Source: Mesorhizobium loti
GTDB taxonomy: Bacteria; Pseudomonadota; Alphaproteobacteria; Rhizobiales; Rhizobiaceae
Length of the DNA stretch: 64,000 bases
Assembly (NCBI GenBank): GCA_002356515.1
Contig: AP017605.1
Location: forward strand, 4,597,001 to 4,661,000
Direction of reading: 5' to 3'
Positions 8,343-16,855 of the stretch are shown in pieces. The notes beneath the pieces are model-generated. The model had not been told where the DNA came from, did not search any database, and saw only the letters and a program-made list of their open reading frames with translations. Made by a program: the position numbers and the translations under genes. The stretch's first letter is position 1; each line of letters begins with the position of its first letter.

Positions 8343-8371
8343 TTTGTTTCAACGAAATTCCGGACGGAAAG
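8343..8371 (+). promoter_or_regulatory. motif resembling the palindromes ahead of the importer operon
   Basis: TTTGTTTCAACG followed by AAATTCCGGACGGAAAG resembles the 5764-5795 block: both have TGTTT, then AA, then TTCCGGA and a GAAAG end with similar spacing. It lies in the 93-bp gap between the hydroxylase and ferredoxin genes. It could be a shared regulator site or a secondary promoter element. The similarity is by eye. Confidence 0.3.
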
Positions 8372-8412
8372 CCGCTACGCACTTTTCCTGGAATTGCTTT
8401 TGGGAGGACTGA

Positions 8413-8727
8413 ATGAGCGACTGGGTCGAGGCCTGTGCTGCCGACGACATCGATGAAGAGGATGTGATGCGCTTCGATCATGGCGGGCGCACCTTCGCCA
8501 TCTATCGCAGCCCGGACGACGAATATTTCGCCACCGACGGGCTTTGCACGCATGAGAAGGTGCATCTCGCCGACGGGCTGGTGATGGACGACATCATCGA
8601 ATGCCCCAAGCACAATGGCCGCTTCAACTACAAGACCGGCGCGGCCAGGGGCGCGCCGGTCTGCGTCAACCTGAAAACCTATCCGGTCAAGGTCGACGCG
8701 GGCAAAGTCCTCGTTCAGATCGGGTGA
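8413..8727 (+). CDS. MocE-like Rieske [2Fe-2S] ferredoxin
   Basis: A 104-residue soluble ferredoxin. The Rieske ligands are Cys45-His47 (CTH) and Cys64-His67 (CPKH). GGGAGGA precedes the ATG. It should pass electrons from the FAD reductase encoded next to the diiron hydroxylase upstream. The stop overlaps the reductase start by one base (TGATG), so the two are translationally coupled. Members of this group are named MocE after the rhizopine locus. NirD-like or dioxygenase ferredoxins are alternatives, but the neighbouring genes favour the Moc type. Confidence 0.85.
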   Translation: MSDWVEACAADDIDEEDVMRFDHGGRTFAIYRSPDDEYFATDGLCTHEKVHLADGLVMDDIIECPKHNGRFNYKTGAARGAPVCVNLKTYPVKVDAGKVLVQIG

Positions 8728-9962
8728 TGGATATGGCGCGGGGAATGGTCATCATCGGCGCCGGCGAATGCGGCGGGCGGGCAGCCCTTGCGCTGCGCGA
8801 TCTCGGCTATGACGGGCCGGTGACGCTGGTCGGCGACGAGCCGCATCTGCCCTACGAACGGCCGCCTCTGTCCAAGGAGGCGATGGCCAGCGACGCGCCG
8901 GAAATCAAGGCGATCGCCAGCGACGCGATCCTGGCCGAGAAATCGATCCGGCATATCCATTCCGTCCAGGCCGTGGCGATCGATCGCATGGCGCATACGG
9001 TGCGCCTGTCGGACGGTTCGGTGCTGCCCTACGACAAGCTCCTGCTGGCCACCGGCTCGACCCCGCGCAAACTGCCGATGCCTGGCCTCGGCGCGCGCTG
9101 CGTCTACCTCAGAACCTTCGCCGATGCGCTGGCCATTCGCGCCCATCTCAGCGCCGGCAGCCGCATCGCCGTCATCGGCGGCGGTTTCATCGGCCTCGAA
9201 CTTGCCGCCGCTTCCCGCAAGCTCGGCGCTTCCGTCACTGTCATAGAGGCGCAGCCGCGCATCCTGATGCGCGGCGTTCCGGCCGAAATCGCTGAAATCA
9301 TCCATCAGGCGCACGTCGCCGAAGGCGTCGACATACTGTGCGGTGACGGCATTGCGTCCATCGCCGACGACGGCAAAGAGGTGCGCGTGACGCTTGCCGG
9401 CGGACGCGAAATCACAGCCGATCTCGCCATTATCGGCATTGGTGCCGTGCCGGCGACCGGGCTCGCGGCGGAAGCCGGCCTGACGATCGACAACGGCATC
9501 GCGGTCGATGCCGAGCTACGCAGCAGCGATCCCGACATCTTTGCCGCCGGCGACTGCTGTTCGTTCCCGCTTGCCGTCTATGGCGGCCGCCGTGTGCGGC
9601 TCGAAGCCTGGCGCAATGCGCAGGAACAGGGCGCGCTGGCCGCTAAAAACATGCTCGGTATCGGCGAGGCGCATGCGGCGGTACCATGGTTCTGGTCGGA
9701 TCAGTATGGCTTGTCGCTGCAGATCGCAGGCCTTTCGGATGAAGGCCGAAGCACCGTGCGCCGCGATCTCGGCGACGGCGCCTTCATCCTCTTCCATCTG
9801 GCTGGGGACGGCAGGCTGGTCGCCGCCAGCGGCATCGGTCCCGGCAATGCGGTTGCCCGCGACATCAGGCTGGCCGAAATGCTGATCGGCAAGCAGGCAA
9901 GGCCGGCGCCGGAAGCGTTGGGGTCGCAAGCCGTCAAGCTGAAGTCGTTGCTGGCGGCCTAA
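8727..9962 (+). CDS. MocF-like FAD-dependent ferredoxin reductase
   Basis: A 411-residue pyridine nucleotide-disulfide oxidoreductase-fold protein. The start at 8727 overlaps the ferredoxin stop. The FAD-binding motif is VIIGAGECGGRAA near the N-terminus, the NAD-binding motif is IAVIGGGFIGLE about 145 residues in, and IFAAGDC marks the second FAD contact, with a C-terminal reductase domain (WSDQYGLSLQIAG). It lacks the CxxC of disulfide reductases, as expected for rubredoxin/ferredoxin reductases. It takes electrons from NAD(P)H to the Rieske protein. It is the last gene of the trio. Confidence 0.85.
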   Translation: MDMARGMVIIGAGECGGRAALALRDLGYDGPVTLVGDEPHLPYERPPLSKEAMASDAPEIKAIASDAILAEKSIRHIHSVQAVAIDRMAHTVRLSDGSVLPYDKLLLATGSTPRKLPMPGLGARCVYLRTFADALAIRAHLSAGSRIAVIGGGFIGLELAAASRKLGASVTVIEAQPRILMRGVPAEIAEIIHQAHVAEGVDILCGDGIASIADDGKEVRVTLAGGREITADLAIIGIGAVPATGLAAEAGLTIDNGIAVDAELRSSDPDIFAAGDCCSFPLAVYGGRRVRLEAWRNAQEQGALAAKNMLGIGEAHAAVPWFWSDQYGLSLQIAGLSDEGRSTVRRDLGDGAFILFHLAGDGRLVAASGIGPGNAVARDIRLAEMLIGKQARPAPEALGSQAVKLKSLLAA

Positions 9963-9969
9963 GGCGCGC

Positions 9970-10929
9970 CTAGAACAGCGCTTTCAGCTCCGGCAGTTTG
10001 TCGTTGACCAGCCAGCCGTAATAATTCTCCTCCGGCAATTTTTCCGGCTCACCGGCGGCGCGGCGCTTGTCGTTCTCCGCCTTCAGCGCATAGGCGCGTT
10101 GCTCCGGGTTGCCGACATTGTAGAGCGTGGCGGTCAGTCCCGGATTGCCCGAAATGTCGAAGCCGGCAATGCTCTTGTAGGCATCGATCGATTTCCTGAT
10201 CGTCGCCGCGACATAGGGCAAGGTCAGGTCTGGATCCATGATCGTCTTGTAGACCGAATTGGGGTCGCTGACGTCGAGCTTCGGCAAGCCCGACACCTTG
10301 TGCACGAGATCGCTCATCTGCAGGGCGGTCAAGGGGTTCAGCTGGCCGAGGCCGAAAGTCTGGCCGGCATAATAGGGCTGGAAGAAGGTGGCGCCGAAGC
10401 GGTCGTCGGGAAAGTCCTCGCCGCCAACATTCTTGCCGCGAAACGCATGGTTCCACACCTGCTCGCGGCATTCCCACAGATCATAGCTGTCGGACATAGC
10501 AGCGCATTTCTTGAATTCCGGCCGCTGCACGAAATCGGTGATGTCCTCGCCCTCATAGGCGAAGGACAGCTTGCTGGAGAGGTAGGAGATCGCCTTGACG
10601 TAATAGGTCTGCAGCCGGTCATAGGCGTCGACATTGTAGGTGTGCTCGCCGACGATGGCGCCGACGATATGCATCGGATCGATGCCGTAGGCGGCAGCGG
10701 CCTTCTTGATCTTGCCGCGCAGATCGGCGTCGTTCTGCAGCAAGGCGTAGACCTTGCGGTATTTCGCCTGGAAGGTGGTGTTGGTCGCCTGCGTGCGCCG
10801 GCTCGAGGCGCCGGGAATGTCGGGCTGCTCGGCATTGCGGTTTCCCGCTGGCACCAATGTCGCGGCATTGGCGGCGAACAGCGTCGCCGCCAGCATCAAG
10901 CCGAGAAGGACTGGGATCAGTTTTTTCAT
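9970..10929 (-). CDS. DUF1402 family exported protein, lysozyme-like
   Basis: A 319-residue protein with an N-terminal signal sequence (hydrophobic stretch ending near NAA, about residue 22). It matches my memory of the rhizobial DUF1402 family. It has segments reminiscent of lytic transglycosylase folds: AAAAYGIDPMHIVGAIVGEHTYN with a possible catalytic Glu, GQTFGLGQLNPLTAL, and a late TLYNVGNPE. Inference: a periplasmic protein acting on or binding peptidoglycan. It ends head-to-head with the FAD reductase gene, only seven bases away. No activity is established from sequence. Confidence 0.65.
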   Translation of the reverse strand: MKKLIPVLLGLMLAATLFAANAATLVPAGNRNAEQPDIPGASSRRTQATNTTFQAKYRKVYALLQNDADLRGKIKKAAAAYGIDPMHIVGAIVGEHTYNVDAYDRLQTYYVKAISYLSSKLSFAYEGEDITDFVQRPEFKKCAAMSDSYDLWECREQVWNHAFRGKNVGGEDFPDDRFGATFFQPYYAGQTFGLGQLNPLTALQMSDLVHKVSGLPKLDVSDPNSVYKTIMDPDLTLPYVAATIRKSIDAYKSIAGFDISGNPGLTATLYNVGNPEQRAYALKAENDKRRAAGEPEKLPEENYYGWLVNDKLPELKALF

Positions 10930-11014
10930 GCGCCGCCGCCTGCAGATTTTGCGGGCAAACTAGGTAAAGCTCAGAGTTGAGTCGAGAGCACCCCTTCACC
11001 CGGCAAGACGAAAG

Positions 11015-11064
11015 GTGGCCAGATGGTACCATCTGGCCACACATATTCCTGTTCGCCGGAATAT
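11015..11064. repeat. perfect 26-bp palindrome plus a second inverted repeat
   Basis: Bases 11015-11040 (left half GTGGCCAGATGGT) form a perfect 26-bp palindrome with no spacer. Three bases later ATATTCC (11043-11049) pairs with GGAATAT (11058-11064). The block lies after the hslU stop and before the DUF1402 start, both minus strand. It may terminate hslU transcription, although no clear T-run follows, or be a protein-binding site for the DUF1402 promoter. Confidence 0.6.
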
Positions 11065-11101
11065 TGCCTAAGCCGGCGCCGGAATGACCCGCTACCGTCG
11101 T

Positions 11102-12412
11102 TTAAAGGATGAAACGCGACAAATCTGTGTTTCGCGCGAGATCGCCGACATGCTTTTCCACATAGGCGGCGTCGATGGTGACCGATGTGCCGTTGCGGTC
11201 GGGCGCGTCATACGAAATCTCGTCCAGCACGCGTTCCATCACCGTCTGCAGCCGCCGGGCGCCGATATTCTCGACGCTGGCATTGAGGTCGACGGCGATG
11301 CCGGCGAGCGAATCGATGGCATCGTCGGTGAAGGTGAGGTCGACGCCCTCGGTCTTCATCAGCGCGATATACTGCTTGATGAGGCTGGCTTCCGTCTCGG
11401 TCAGGATGCGGACGAAATCCTCCTTTTCCAGCGCGCGCAGCTCGACGCGGATCGGCAGGCGGCCCTGCAATTCGGGCAGCAGGTCGGACGGCTTCGAGAC
11501 ATGGAACGCACCTGAGGCGATGAACAGGATATGGTCCGTCTTCAACGGCCCGTATTTGGTCGCCACCGTCGTGCCTTCGACCAGCGGCAGCAGGTCACGC
11601 TGCACGCCTTCGCGCGAAGGCCCGCCGGAGATGTCGGATCTGGCCGCAATCTTGTCGATCTCGTCGAGGAAGACGATGCCGTCATTTTCCGTCGCGTCGA
11701 GCGCCCGGCGCACCACCTCGTCCTGGTCAAGCAGCTTGTCGGACTCGTCGCTGACCAGCAGATCGTAGGATTCCTTCACCGTCGTCTTGCGCGACTTGGT
11801 CTTCTTGCCGCCCATCGCCTTCGACAGCATGTCATTGATGTTGAGCACGCCGATATTGGCGCCCGGCATGCCGGGGATCTCGAAGCCAGGCATGCCGCCA
11901 TTGCCAGTGTCGGCCACTTCGATCTCGATTTCCTTGTCGTCGAGTTCGCCGTCGCGCAGCTTCTTGCGGAAAGAGTCACGCGTCGCCGGGCTCGCGGTCT
12001 TGCCGACCAGCGCTTCCAGCACGCGTTCCTCGGCATTGATGTGGGCCCGCGCCTTTACATCCTCGCGCATCTTTTCGCGCACCAGGCCGATGGCGATCTC
12101 GACGAGGTCGCGGATGATCTGCTCGACATCGCGGCCGACATAGCCGACTTCGGTGAACTTGGTCGCCTCGACCTTGACGAAAGGCGCACCGGCCAGACGC
12201 GCCAGGCGGCGCGAAATCTCGGTCTTGCCGACGCCGGTCGGCCCGATCATCAGGATGTTCTTAGGCATCACCTCTTCGCGCATCTGACCTACCAGCTGCT
12301 GGCGGCGCCAGCGGTTGCGCAAGGCGATGGCCACGGCGCGCTTGGCGTCCTTCTGGCCGATGATGAAGCGGTCGAGTTCCGAAACGATTTCGCGGGGAGA
12401 AAATGTCGTCAT
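11102..12412 (-). CDS. hslU: HslU, ATPase subunit of the HslUV protease
   Basis: A 436-residue AAA+ unfoldase, normal length. Walker A is GPTGVGKT at residues 57-64, Walker B is [12 protein letters not shown], and the C-terminus LSRFIL is the tail that docks into HslV. The pore motif GYVGRD is present near residue 90. It unfolds substrates and feeds them to the HslV peptidase in the cytoplasm. The gene is separated from hslV by two unrelated genes on the same strand; the gap to the upstream DUF2585 gene is only three bases, so it probably belongs to the same heat-inducible operon. Confidence 0.97.
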   Translation of the reverse strand: MTTFSPREIVSELDRFIIGQKDAKRAVAIALRNRWRRQQLVGQMREEVMPKNILMIGPTGVGKTEISRRLARLAGAPFVKVEATKFTEVGYVGRDVEQIIRDLVEIAIGLVREKMREDVKARAHINAEERVLEALVGKTASPATRDSFRKKLRDGELDDKEIEIEVADTGNGGMPGFEIPGMPGANIGVLNINDMLSKAMGGKKTKSRKTTVKESYDLLVSDESDKLLDQDEVVRRALDATENDGIVFLDEIDKIAARSDISGGPSREGVQRDLLPLVEGTTVATKYGPLKTDHILFIASGAFHVSKPSDLLPELQGRLPIRVELRALEKEDFVRILTETEASLIKQYIALMKTEGVDLTFTDDAIDSLAGIAVDLNASVENIGARRLQTVMERVLDEISYDAPDRNGTSVTIDAAYVEKHVGDLARNTDLSRFIL

Positions 12413-12415
12413 AAT

Positions 12416-13015
12416 CTAAATTCCACTTTGCCACTGCTTGATGGCCTCGAACGGATGCAGCAGCATGATCACGTTGAGTGTCAGATTGTCCCGGATGAGA
12501 TAGCCAGTACCCAGTTCGAAAAGGATGGCGAGGCTGACGATCACCCATATAGGTAGCCTTCGCGCCATCACAAATCCCAGCACCATGGCCAGTGTGTCGG
12601 ACACCGAATTGATGATGCTGTCGCCGTAATAATCGAGCGAGATGGTGCCGGCGCGGTAGCGGTCGATGATGAACGGGCTGTTCTCCAGCAATTCCCAGCC
12701 GCCCTCGATGAGGACGGCGAAGGCCAGCCGCAAGCCGACCGGCGACCGCGGGAACAGGAACTTCGCCAGCGCGTAGAACAGGAAGCCGTGGATGATGTGC
12801 GAGAAGGTGTACCAGTCGGAAATGTGCTGAGAATTCTCCGAACTGTTCACCACGCCATGCCACAGTTTCACATAGCCGCAGGTGCAGATCGGTGTCCGGC
12901 CCATGCCATAGAGAGCCCCGGCCTGGAATATGAGCAGGCCAAGGACGAGCAGAAGACCCATGCGCCAGCTGTCTTCATAGGCCGAATAGCCATCGTCCGC
13001 GGCTGGTGTGTTCAT
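12416..13015 (-). CDS. DUF2585 (UPF0314) membrane protein between hslV and hslU
   Basis: A 199-residue inner-membrane protein. I use the ATG at 13015 ([15 protein letters not shown]), preceded by GAGGGG; an in-frame start 33 bases upstream is less well supported. There are about four hydrophobic segments, with conserved-looking polar spots in the membrane part ([40 protein letters not shown]). This is the UPF0314 family known from rhizobia and relatives, function unknown. Its position inside the hsl cluster suggests heat co-expression, not necessarily a protease role. Confidence 0.8.
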   Translation of the reverse strand: MNTPAADDGYSAYEDSWRMGLLLVLGLLIFQAGALYGMGRTPICTCGYVKLWHGVVNSSENSQHISDWYTFSHIIHGFLFYALAKFLFPRSPVGLRLAFAVLIEGGWELLENSPFIIDRYRAGTISLDYYGDSIINSVSDTLAMVLGFVMARRLPIWVIVSLAILFELGTGYLIRDNLTLNVIMLLHPFEAIKQWQSGI

Positions 13016-13019
13016 CTGG

Positions 13020-13541
13020 TTATTTCCCCTCTTCATCATCGTCGGCATCGATCGCCATCAGCACGACGTCGCCATAGACCGATTGCCTGCGGTCTATGGC
13101 CCGGAATCCTGCCTTTTCATAGGCGCGGATGGCCCTGAGATTGGTCGGGTCTGGGTCGATGATGACACGCGGCACGCCTTCCTCGAACAGATCCTCGACG
13201 AATTGGCGCACGATTGCCGAGCCGTGGCCGATGCCGAGCAGCTCCGGCCGGCCGATCGATAAATCGATGCCGAGCGTGCCGAACGGCTGGTCGGCATAGG
13301 GATGGTCGTCTTCCAGATGCGGGTCGTAGCTCTGCAGATAGGCGATCGGCTTGCCGTCGAGTTCGACGATCAGCGGCTCGACCGAGACCGAGTCGATATG
13401 ACCGCGAATCTCGGCGATTTCCGTCTCCGGATCGTCCCACCATTGAGCGACATGCGGCTGGGCGAGCCAGCCGGCGATCATCGGCAGGTCCTTTTCAGTC
13501 ACCGGCCGAAAATCGTAGAGCACCACCTTCTCAGGCGGCAT
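13020..13541 (-). CDS. GNAT-family N-acetyltransferase between hslV and hslU
   Basis: A 173-residue GNAT protein. The acetyl-CoA-binding loop reads [14 protein letters not shown] (close to the usual Q/RxxGxG/A pattern), followed by the [14 protein letters not shown] motif that ends most GNAT domains. The N-terminus ([25 protein letters not shown]) resembles the AAC(6')/RimJ-like acyltransferase group. Its start overlaps the end of hslV by 11 bases, so translation is coupled. The substrate is unknown; an aminoglycoside, siderophore precursor or protein N-terminus are all possible for the family. Confidence 0.85.
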   Translation of the reverse strand: MPPEKVVLYDFRPVTEKDLPMIAGWLAQPHVAQWWDDPETEIAEIRGHIDSVSVEPLIVELDGKPIAYLQSYDPHLEDDHPYADQPFGTLGIDLSIGRPELLGIGHGSAIVRQFVEDLFEEGVPRVIIDPDPTNLRAIRAYEKAGFRAIDRRQSVYGDVVLMAIDADDDEEGK

Positions 13542-14082
13542 CGAGCGTTTCGATGACGAAATTGTTGTTTGTGTAGACGCAGATGTCGGAGGCGATCTGC
13601 ATCGCCTTGCGGGCGATCTCCTCGGCGTCCTTGTCGGTGTCCATCAGCGCGCGCGCAGCCGCCAGTGCGTAATTGCCGCCCGAACCGATGGCCATGACAC
13701 CATGTTCGGGTTCGAGCACGTCGCCGGTGCCGGTCAGCGCCAGCGAGACCGACTTGTCGGCCACCAGCATCATCGCCTCCAGCCGGCGCAGATAGCGGTC
13801 GGTGCGCCAGTCCTTGGCCAACTCGACGCAGGCGCGCGTCAGCTGGTCGGGATATTGTTCGAGCTTGGCTTCCAGCCGCTCCAGCAGCGTGAAGGCGTCG
13901 GCGGTGGCGCCGGCGAAACCGGCAATCACATTACCGCCCTTGCCGATGCGGCGAACCTTGCGGGCATTGCCCTTCATGATGGTCTGGCCAAGGCTGACCT
14001 GGCCGTCGCCGGCGATCACCACCTTGTTGCCCTTGCGCACCGTCACGATGGTCGTGGCGTGCATGGTCAGATTATCAGACAT
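13531..14082 (-). CDS. hslV: HslV, peptidase subunit of the HslUV protease
   Basis: A 183-residue N-terminal nucleophile hydrolase. The mature enzyme should start at the Thr after the MSDNLTMHA leader (TTIVTVRKG); the long leader is usual for alphaproteobacterial HslV. The [14 protein letters not shown] block matches the proteasome-beta-like family. It forms a dodecameric degradation chamber with HslU. GGAG sits about nine bases ahead of the ATG, and a heat-shock-like promoter is visible further upstream. It is divergent from hisB. Confidence 0.95.
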   Translation of the reverse strand: MSDNLTMHATTIVTVRKGNKVVIAGDGQVSLGQTIMKGNARKVRRIGKGGNVIAGFAGATADAFTLLERLEAKLEQYPDQLTRACVELAKDWRTDRYLRRLEAMMLVADKSVSLALTGTGDVLEPEHGVMAIGSGGNYALAAARALMDTDKDAEEIARKAMQIASDICVYTNNNFVIETLDAA

Positions 14083-14165
14083 TTATTGGCTCCGATTCGC
14101 GCGATCCCAAAAGGCGATTGGCGCGGTACGAGTGATTTTATCGGCCATATGTATGCATGGGACCC

Positions 14166-14192
14166 ATGATTGCAAATCGCCTCTCCGGCAAG
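14166..14192 (-). promoter_or_regulatory. candidate RpoH-type heat-shock promoter for hslV
   Basis: On the minus strand CTTG (14192-14189) is followed by 17 bases and then AATCAT (14171-14166), about 85 bases ahead of the hslV start. The pattern resembles alphaproteobacterial RpoH promoters (CTTG at -35, an AT-rich CxATxT-like -10). HslUV is a classic heat-shock protease, which makes this plausible, but the match is loose. Confidence 0.35.
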
Positions 14193-14323
14193 GCCGATAC
14201 CTCTGTGCGAGGCAACTGGCAATCGCCGGATCATGCTGATAGAAGGCATTCGTTTTCAAGCCCGCGAGCGCTTGAAGCCTGTGAACCGGTCACCATGTGA
14301 ACCGCTGGGACAAGGATAGAGTG

Positions 14324-14923
14324 ATGGCGCCCCGATCCGCCGAAGCCAGCCGCAAGACCAAGGAAACCGACATCTCGGTGTCGGTCCATGTCGACGGCTC
14401 GGGCAAATCCGATATCGCCACGGGCGTCGGCTTCTTCGACCATATGCTGGACCAGCTTTCGCGCCACTCGCTGATCGACATGACGGTCAGGGCCAAGGGC
14501 GACCTGCACATAGACGACCATCACACGGTCGAGGACACCGGCATCGCGCTTGGCCAGGCCTTGACCAAGGCGCTGGGCGAACGGCGCGGCATCATGCGCT
14601 ATGCCTCGATCGACCTTGCCATGGACGAGACGCTGACGCGCGCGGCGATCGACGTGTCCGGCCGGCCTTTCCTGGTCTGGAACGTGTCCTTTTCGTCGCC
14701 CAAGATCGGCACTTTCGACACCGAACTGGTGCGGGAATTCTTCCAGGCGCTGGCCCAGAATGCCGGCATCACGCTGCATGTCACCAACCATTATGGCGCT
14801 AACAACCACCACATCGCCGAAACCTGTTTCAAGGCGGTGGCGCGCGCGCTGCGCGCGGCACTCGAGCCCGACCCGCGCCAGCCGGACGCGGTTCCCTCCA
14901 CCAAGGGATCGTTGAAGGGATAG
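14324..14923 (+). CDS. hisB: imidazoleglycerol-phosphate dehydratase
   Basis: A 199-residue monofunctional IGPD, normal length for alphaproteobacteria. I use the ATG at 14324 ([12 protein letters not shown]) with AAGGA upstream. Metal-binding histidine motifs are visible: [21 protein letters not shown] and the late NHHIAE. It dehydrates imidazole glycerol phosphate to imidazole acetol phosphate, the sixth step of histidine synthesis. It opens the his operon and is divergent from hslV. Confidence 0.96.
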   Translation: MAPRSAEASRKTKETDISVSVHVDGSGKSDIATGVGFFDHMLDQLSRHSLIDMTVRAKGDLHIDDHHTVEDTGIALGQALTKALGERRGIMRYASIDLAMDETLTRAAIDVSGRPFLVWNVSFSSPKIGTFDTELVREFFQALAQNAGITLHVTNHYGANNHHIAETCFKAVARALRAALEPDPRQPDAVPSTKGSLKG

Positions 14924-14926
14924 GCC

Positions 14927-15403
14927 ATGGCCATTTATGTCGTGATGGAACCGCCCGGCCGCAGTGAGAAGGTCGACACAACGGCCTTTATCCGTGACGG
15001 CTTCACCTGGCTCGGCCTGCTGGTGCCGCCGCTGTGGCTCGCCTGGCACCGGCTGTGGATCGAAGCAGGACTTGCTTTCATCGTCATGAGCCTGCTCTCG
15101 ATGGCTGGCCAGGAACTTGGCCTCGGACTGGCCAGTTCGTTGCTGTCGCTGCTGGTATCGCTCTATGTCGGCCTCGAAGGGCAGGGGTTGCGTATCGCGG
15201 CGCTGCGCCGGCGCGGCTGGCATGAATGGGGCGTGGTTCAGGCCGGCAGGCTCGACGATGCCGACATCCGCTATGCGCTGGAGGTCGAGGGGCATGCCGA
15301 GGAGACCACTCCCGCGCCGCGCATCGTTCCGGATGCTGCCCTGGCGCGCCCGGCGCAGCCGGGCATGGCGCTGGGCCTGACCCACATACCGGGACGGCGC
15401 TGA
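14927..15403 (+). CDS. DUF2628 membrane protein in the his operon
   Basis: A 158-residue protein with a short N-terminal cytoplasmic part, two or three hydrophobic helices ([19 protein letters not shown], then [11 protein letters not shown] and [16 protein letters not shown]), the [11 protein letters not shown] motif typical of DUF2628, and a Pro/Ala-rich soluble tail. It starts three bases after the hisB stop and ends one base before hisH. This gene is commonly found between hisB and hisH in rhizobia. No role in histidine synthesis is known; co-expression is the only firm inference. Confidence 0.8.
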   Translation: MAIYVVMEPPGRSEKVDTTAFIRDGFTWLGLLVPPLWLAWHRLWIEAGLAFIVMSLLSMAGQELGLGLASSLLSLLVSLYVGLEGQGLRIAALRRRGWHEWGVVQAGRLDDADIRYALEVEGHAEETTPAPRIVPDAALARPAQPGMALGLTHIPGRR

Positions 15404-15404
15404 C

Positions 15405-16055
15405 ATGCGGGTAGCAATCATCGACTACGGCTCGGGCAATCTGCGCTCGGCCACCAAGGCCTTTGAGCGCGCCGCGCGCGAAGCCGGCATATCGGCCGAA
15501 ATCGACCTGACGGCGGATGCCGACCGGGTGCGCAGCGCCGACCGCATCGTCCTGCCGGGCGTCGGCGCCTATGCCGACTGCGCGGCAGGCCTGCGCGCCG
15601 TCGACGGCATGTGGGAAGCGGTCGAGGATGTCGCCATCGCCAAGGGCCGGCCCTTCCTTGGCATCTGCGTCGGCATGCAGCTGATGTCGCAGCGCGGCCT
15701 GGAAAAGACCGTCACCCATGGCTTTGGCTGGATCTCGGGCGACGTCAAGGAGATCACGCCGGCCGATCCGGCGCTGAAGATCCCGCAGATCGGCTGGAAC
15801 ACGATCGAGCTCAGGCGCCAGCATCCGCTGTTTGCCGGCATCCCGACCGGACCAGCGGGGCTGCACGCCTATTTCGTCCATTCCTACCATCTCGATGCAC
15901 GCAAGGCGGACGAGGTTCTGGCAGTCGCCGACTATGGTGGCCCGGTGACGGCGACCGTCGCCCGCGACAATCTCGTCGGCACGCAGTTCCATCCCGAAAA
16001 GAGCCAGGCGCTGGGGCTGGCGCTGATCACCAATTTCCTCCGTTGGAGGCCATAG
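15405..16055 (+). CDS. hisH: imidazole glycerol phosphate synthase, glutaminase subunit
   Basis: A 216-residue class I glutamine amidotransferase. The catalytic Cys is in FLGICVGMQ, and the His and Glu of the triad are in QFHPEKSQ. The start [13 protein letters not shown] is canonical. It releases ammonia from glutamine for HisF to build imidazole glycerol phosphate and AICAR. HisF is encoded about 1.6 kb downstream, after hisA and an arginase-like gene. Confidence 0.96.
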   Translation: MRVAIIDYGSGNLRSATKAFERAAREAGISAEIDLTADADRVRSADRIVLPGVGAYADCAAGLRAVDGMWEAVEDVAIAKGRPFLGICVGMQLMSQRGLEKTVTHGFGWISGDVKEITPADPALKIPQIGWNTIELRRQHPLFAGIPTGPAGLHAYFVHSYHLDARKADEVLAVADYGGPVTATVARDNLVGTQFHPEKSQALGLALITNFLRWRP

Positions 16056-16057
16056 AC

Positions 16058-16088
16058 CATGATCCCGAAAAGTGGACACCGGTTTTCG
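16058..16088. repeat. short intergenic repeat (CCGAAAAGTGG...CCGGTTTTCG type)
   Basis: The gap between hisH and hisA holds CCCGAAAAGTGGACACCGG followed by TTTTCG. The same core (GGAAAAGTGGGAACCGGTTTTCC) sits at 61662-61710, and a diverged form at 56307-56352. It is a small dispersed palindromic element of rhizobial genomes, here lying inside an operon and close to the hisA start. Confidence 0.65.
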
Positions 16089-16105
16089 TTGAGGGCGCCT
16101 GAATC

Positions 16106-16855
16106 GTGATCCTTTTCCCTGCCATCGACCTCAAGGACGGCCAATGCGTGCGCCTGAAGCACGGCGATATGGCGACCGCGACCATCTACAATGATGATCC
16201 CGCCGCGCAGGCAAAGGCCTTCGAGGATCAGGGCTTCGAATGGCTGCACGTCGTCGACCTCAACGGCGCCTTCCAGGGCCAGAGCGTCAACAGCGCGGCG
16301 GTCGGCGCCATCCTCAAGGCGACGAAGAACCCGGTGCAGCTCGGCGGCGGCATCCGCACGCTGGCGCAGATCGAGGACTGGCTCGACCGCGGCCTCGCCC
16401 GTGTCATCCTCGGCACGGTGGCGGTGCGCGATCCCGAGCTGGTCAGGCAGGCCTGCAAGGCTTTTCCAGGCAAGGTGGCCGTCGGCATCGACGCTAAGGG
16501 CGGCAAGGTGGCGGTCGAGGGTTGGGCTGAGGCGTCGAGCCTCGGCGTCATCGAACTGGCGAGGAAATTCGAGGGCGCCGGCGTCGCCGCCATCATCTAC
16601 ACCGACATCGATCGCGACGGCGTGCTGACCGGCATCAACTGGGACTCAACCATCGGTCTCGCCGACGCCGTCTCGATCCCGGTCATCGCGTCGGGCGGCC
16701 TTGCCTCGATCGCCGACATCGTGCGCATGACCATGCCTGACGCGCAGAAGCTCGAAGGCGCCATCTCGGGCCGCGCGCTCTATGACGGCCGCATCGATCC
16801 AGCCGAGGCACTGGCGATCCTGCGGGGCCGGTCGGCGGCGGAGGCAAAATCGTGA
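16106..16855 (+). CDS. hisA: HisA, ProFAR isomerase
   Basis: A 249-residue TIM-barrel enzyme. The start is GTG at 16106, with GAGGG upstream. The N-terminal Asp in [14 protein letters not shown] and the Asp in [10 protein letters not shown] are the expected acid-base pair; phosphate-binding loops are ASGGLAS and a C-terminal SGRALYDG. It isomerises ProFAR to PRFAR, the substrate of HisH/HisF. Its stop overlaps the GTG start of the arginase-like gene (GTGA). Confidence 0.96.
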   Translation: MILFPAIDLKDGQCVRLKHGDMATATIYNDDPAAQAKAFEDQGFEWLHVVDLNGAFQGQSVNSAAVGAILKATKNPVQLGGGIRTLAQIEDWLDRGLARVILGTVAVRDPELVRQACKAFPGKVAVGIDAKGGKVAVEGWAEASSLGVIELARKFEGAGVAAIIYTDIDRDGVLTGINWDSTIGLADAVSIPVIASGGLASIADIVRMTMPDAQKLEGAISGRALYDGRIDPAEALAILRGRSAAEAKS

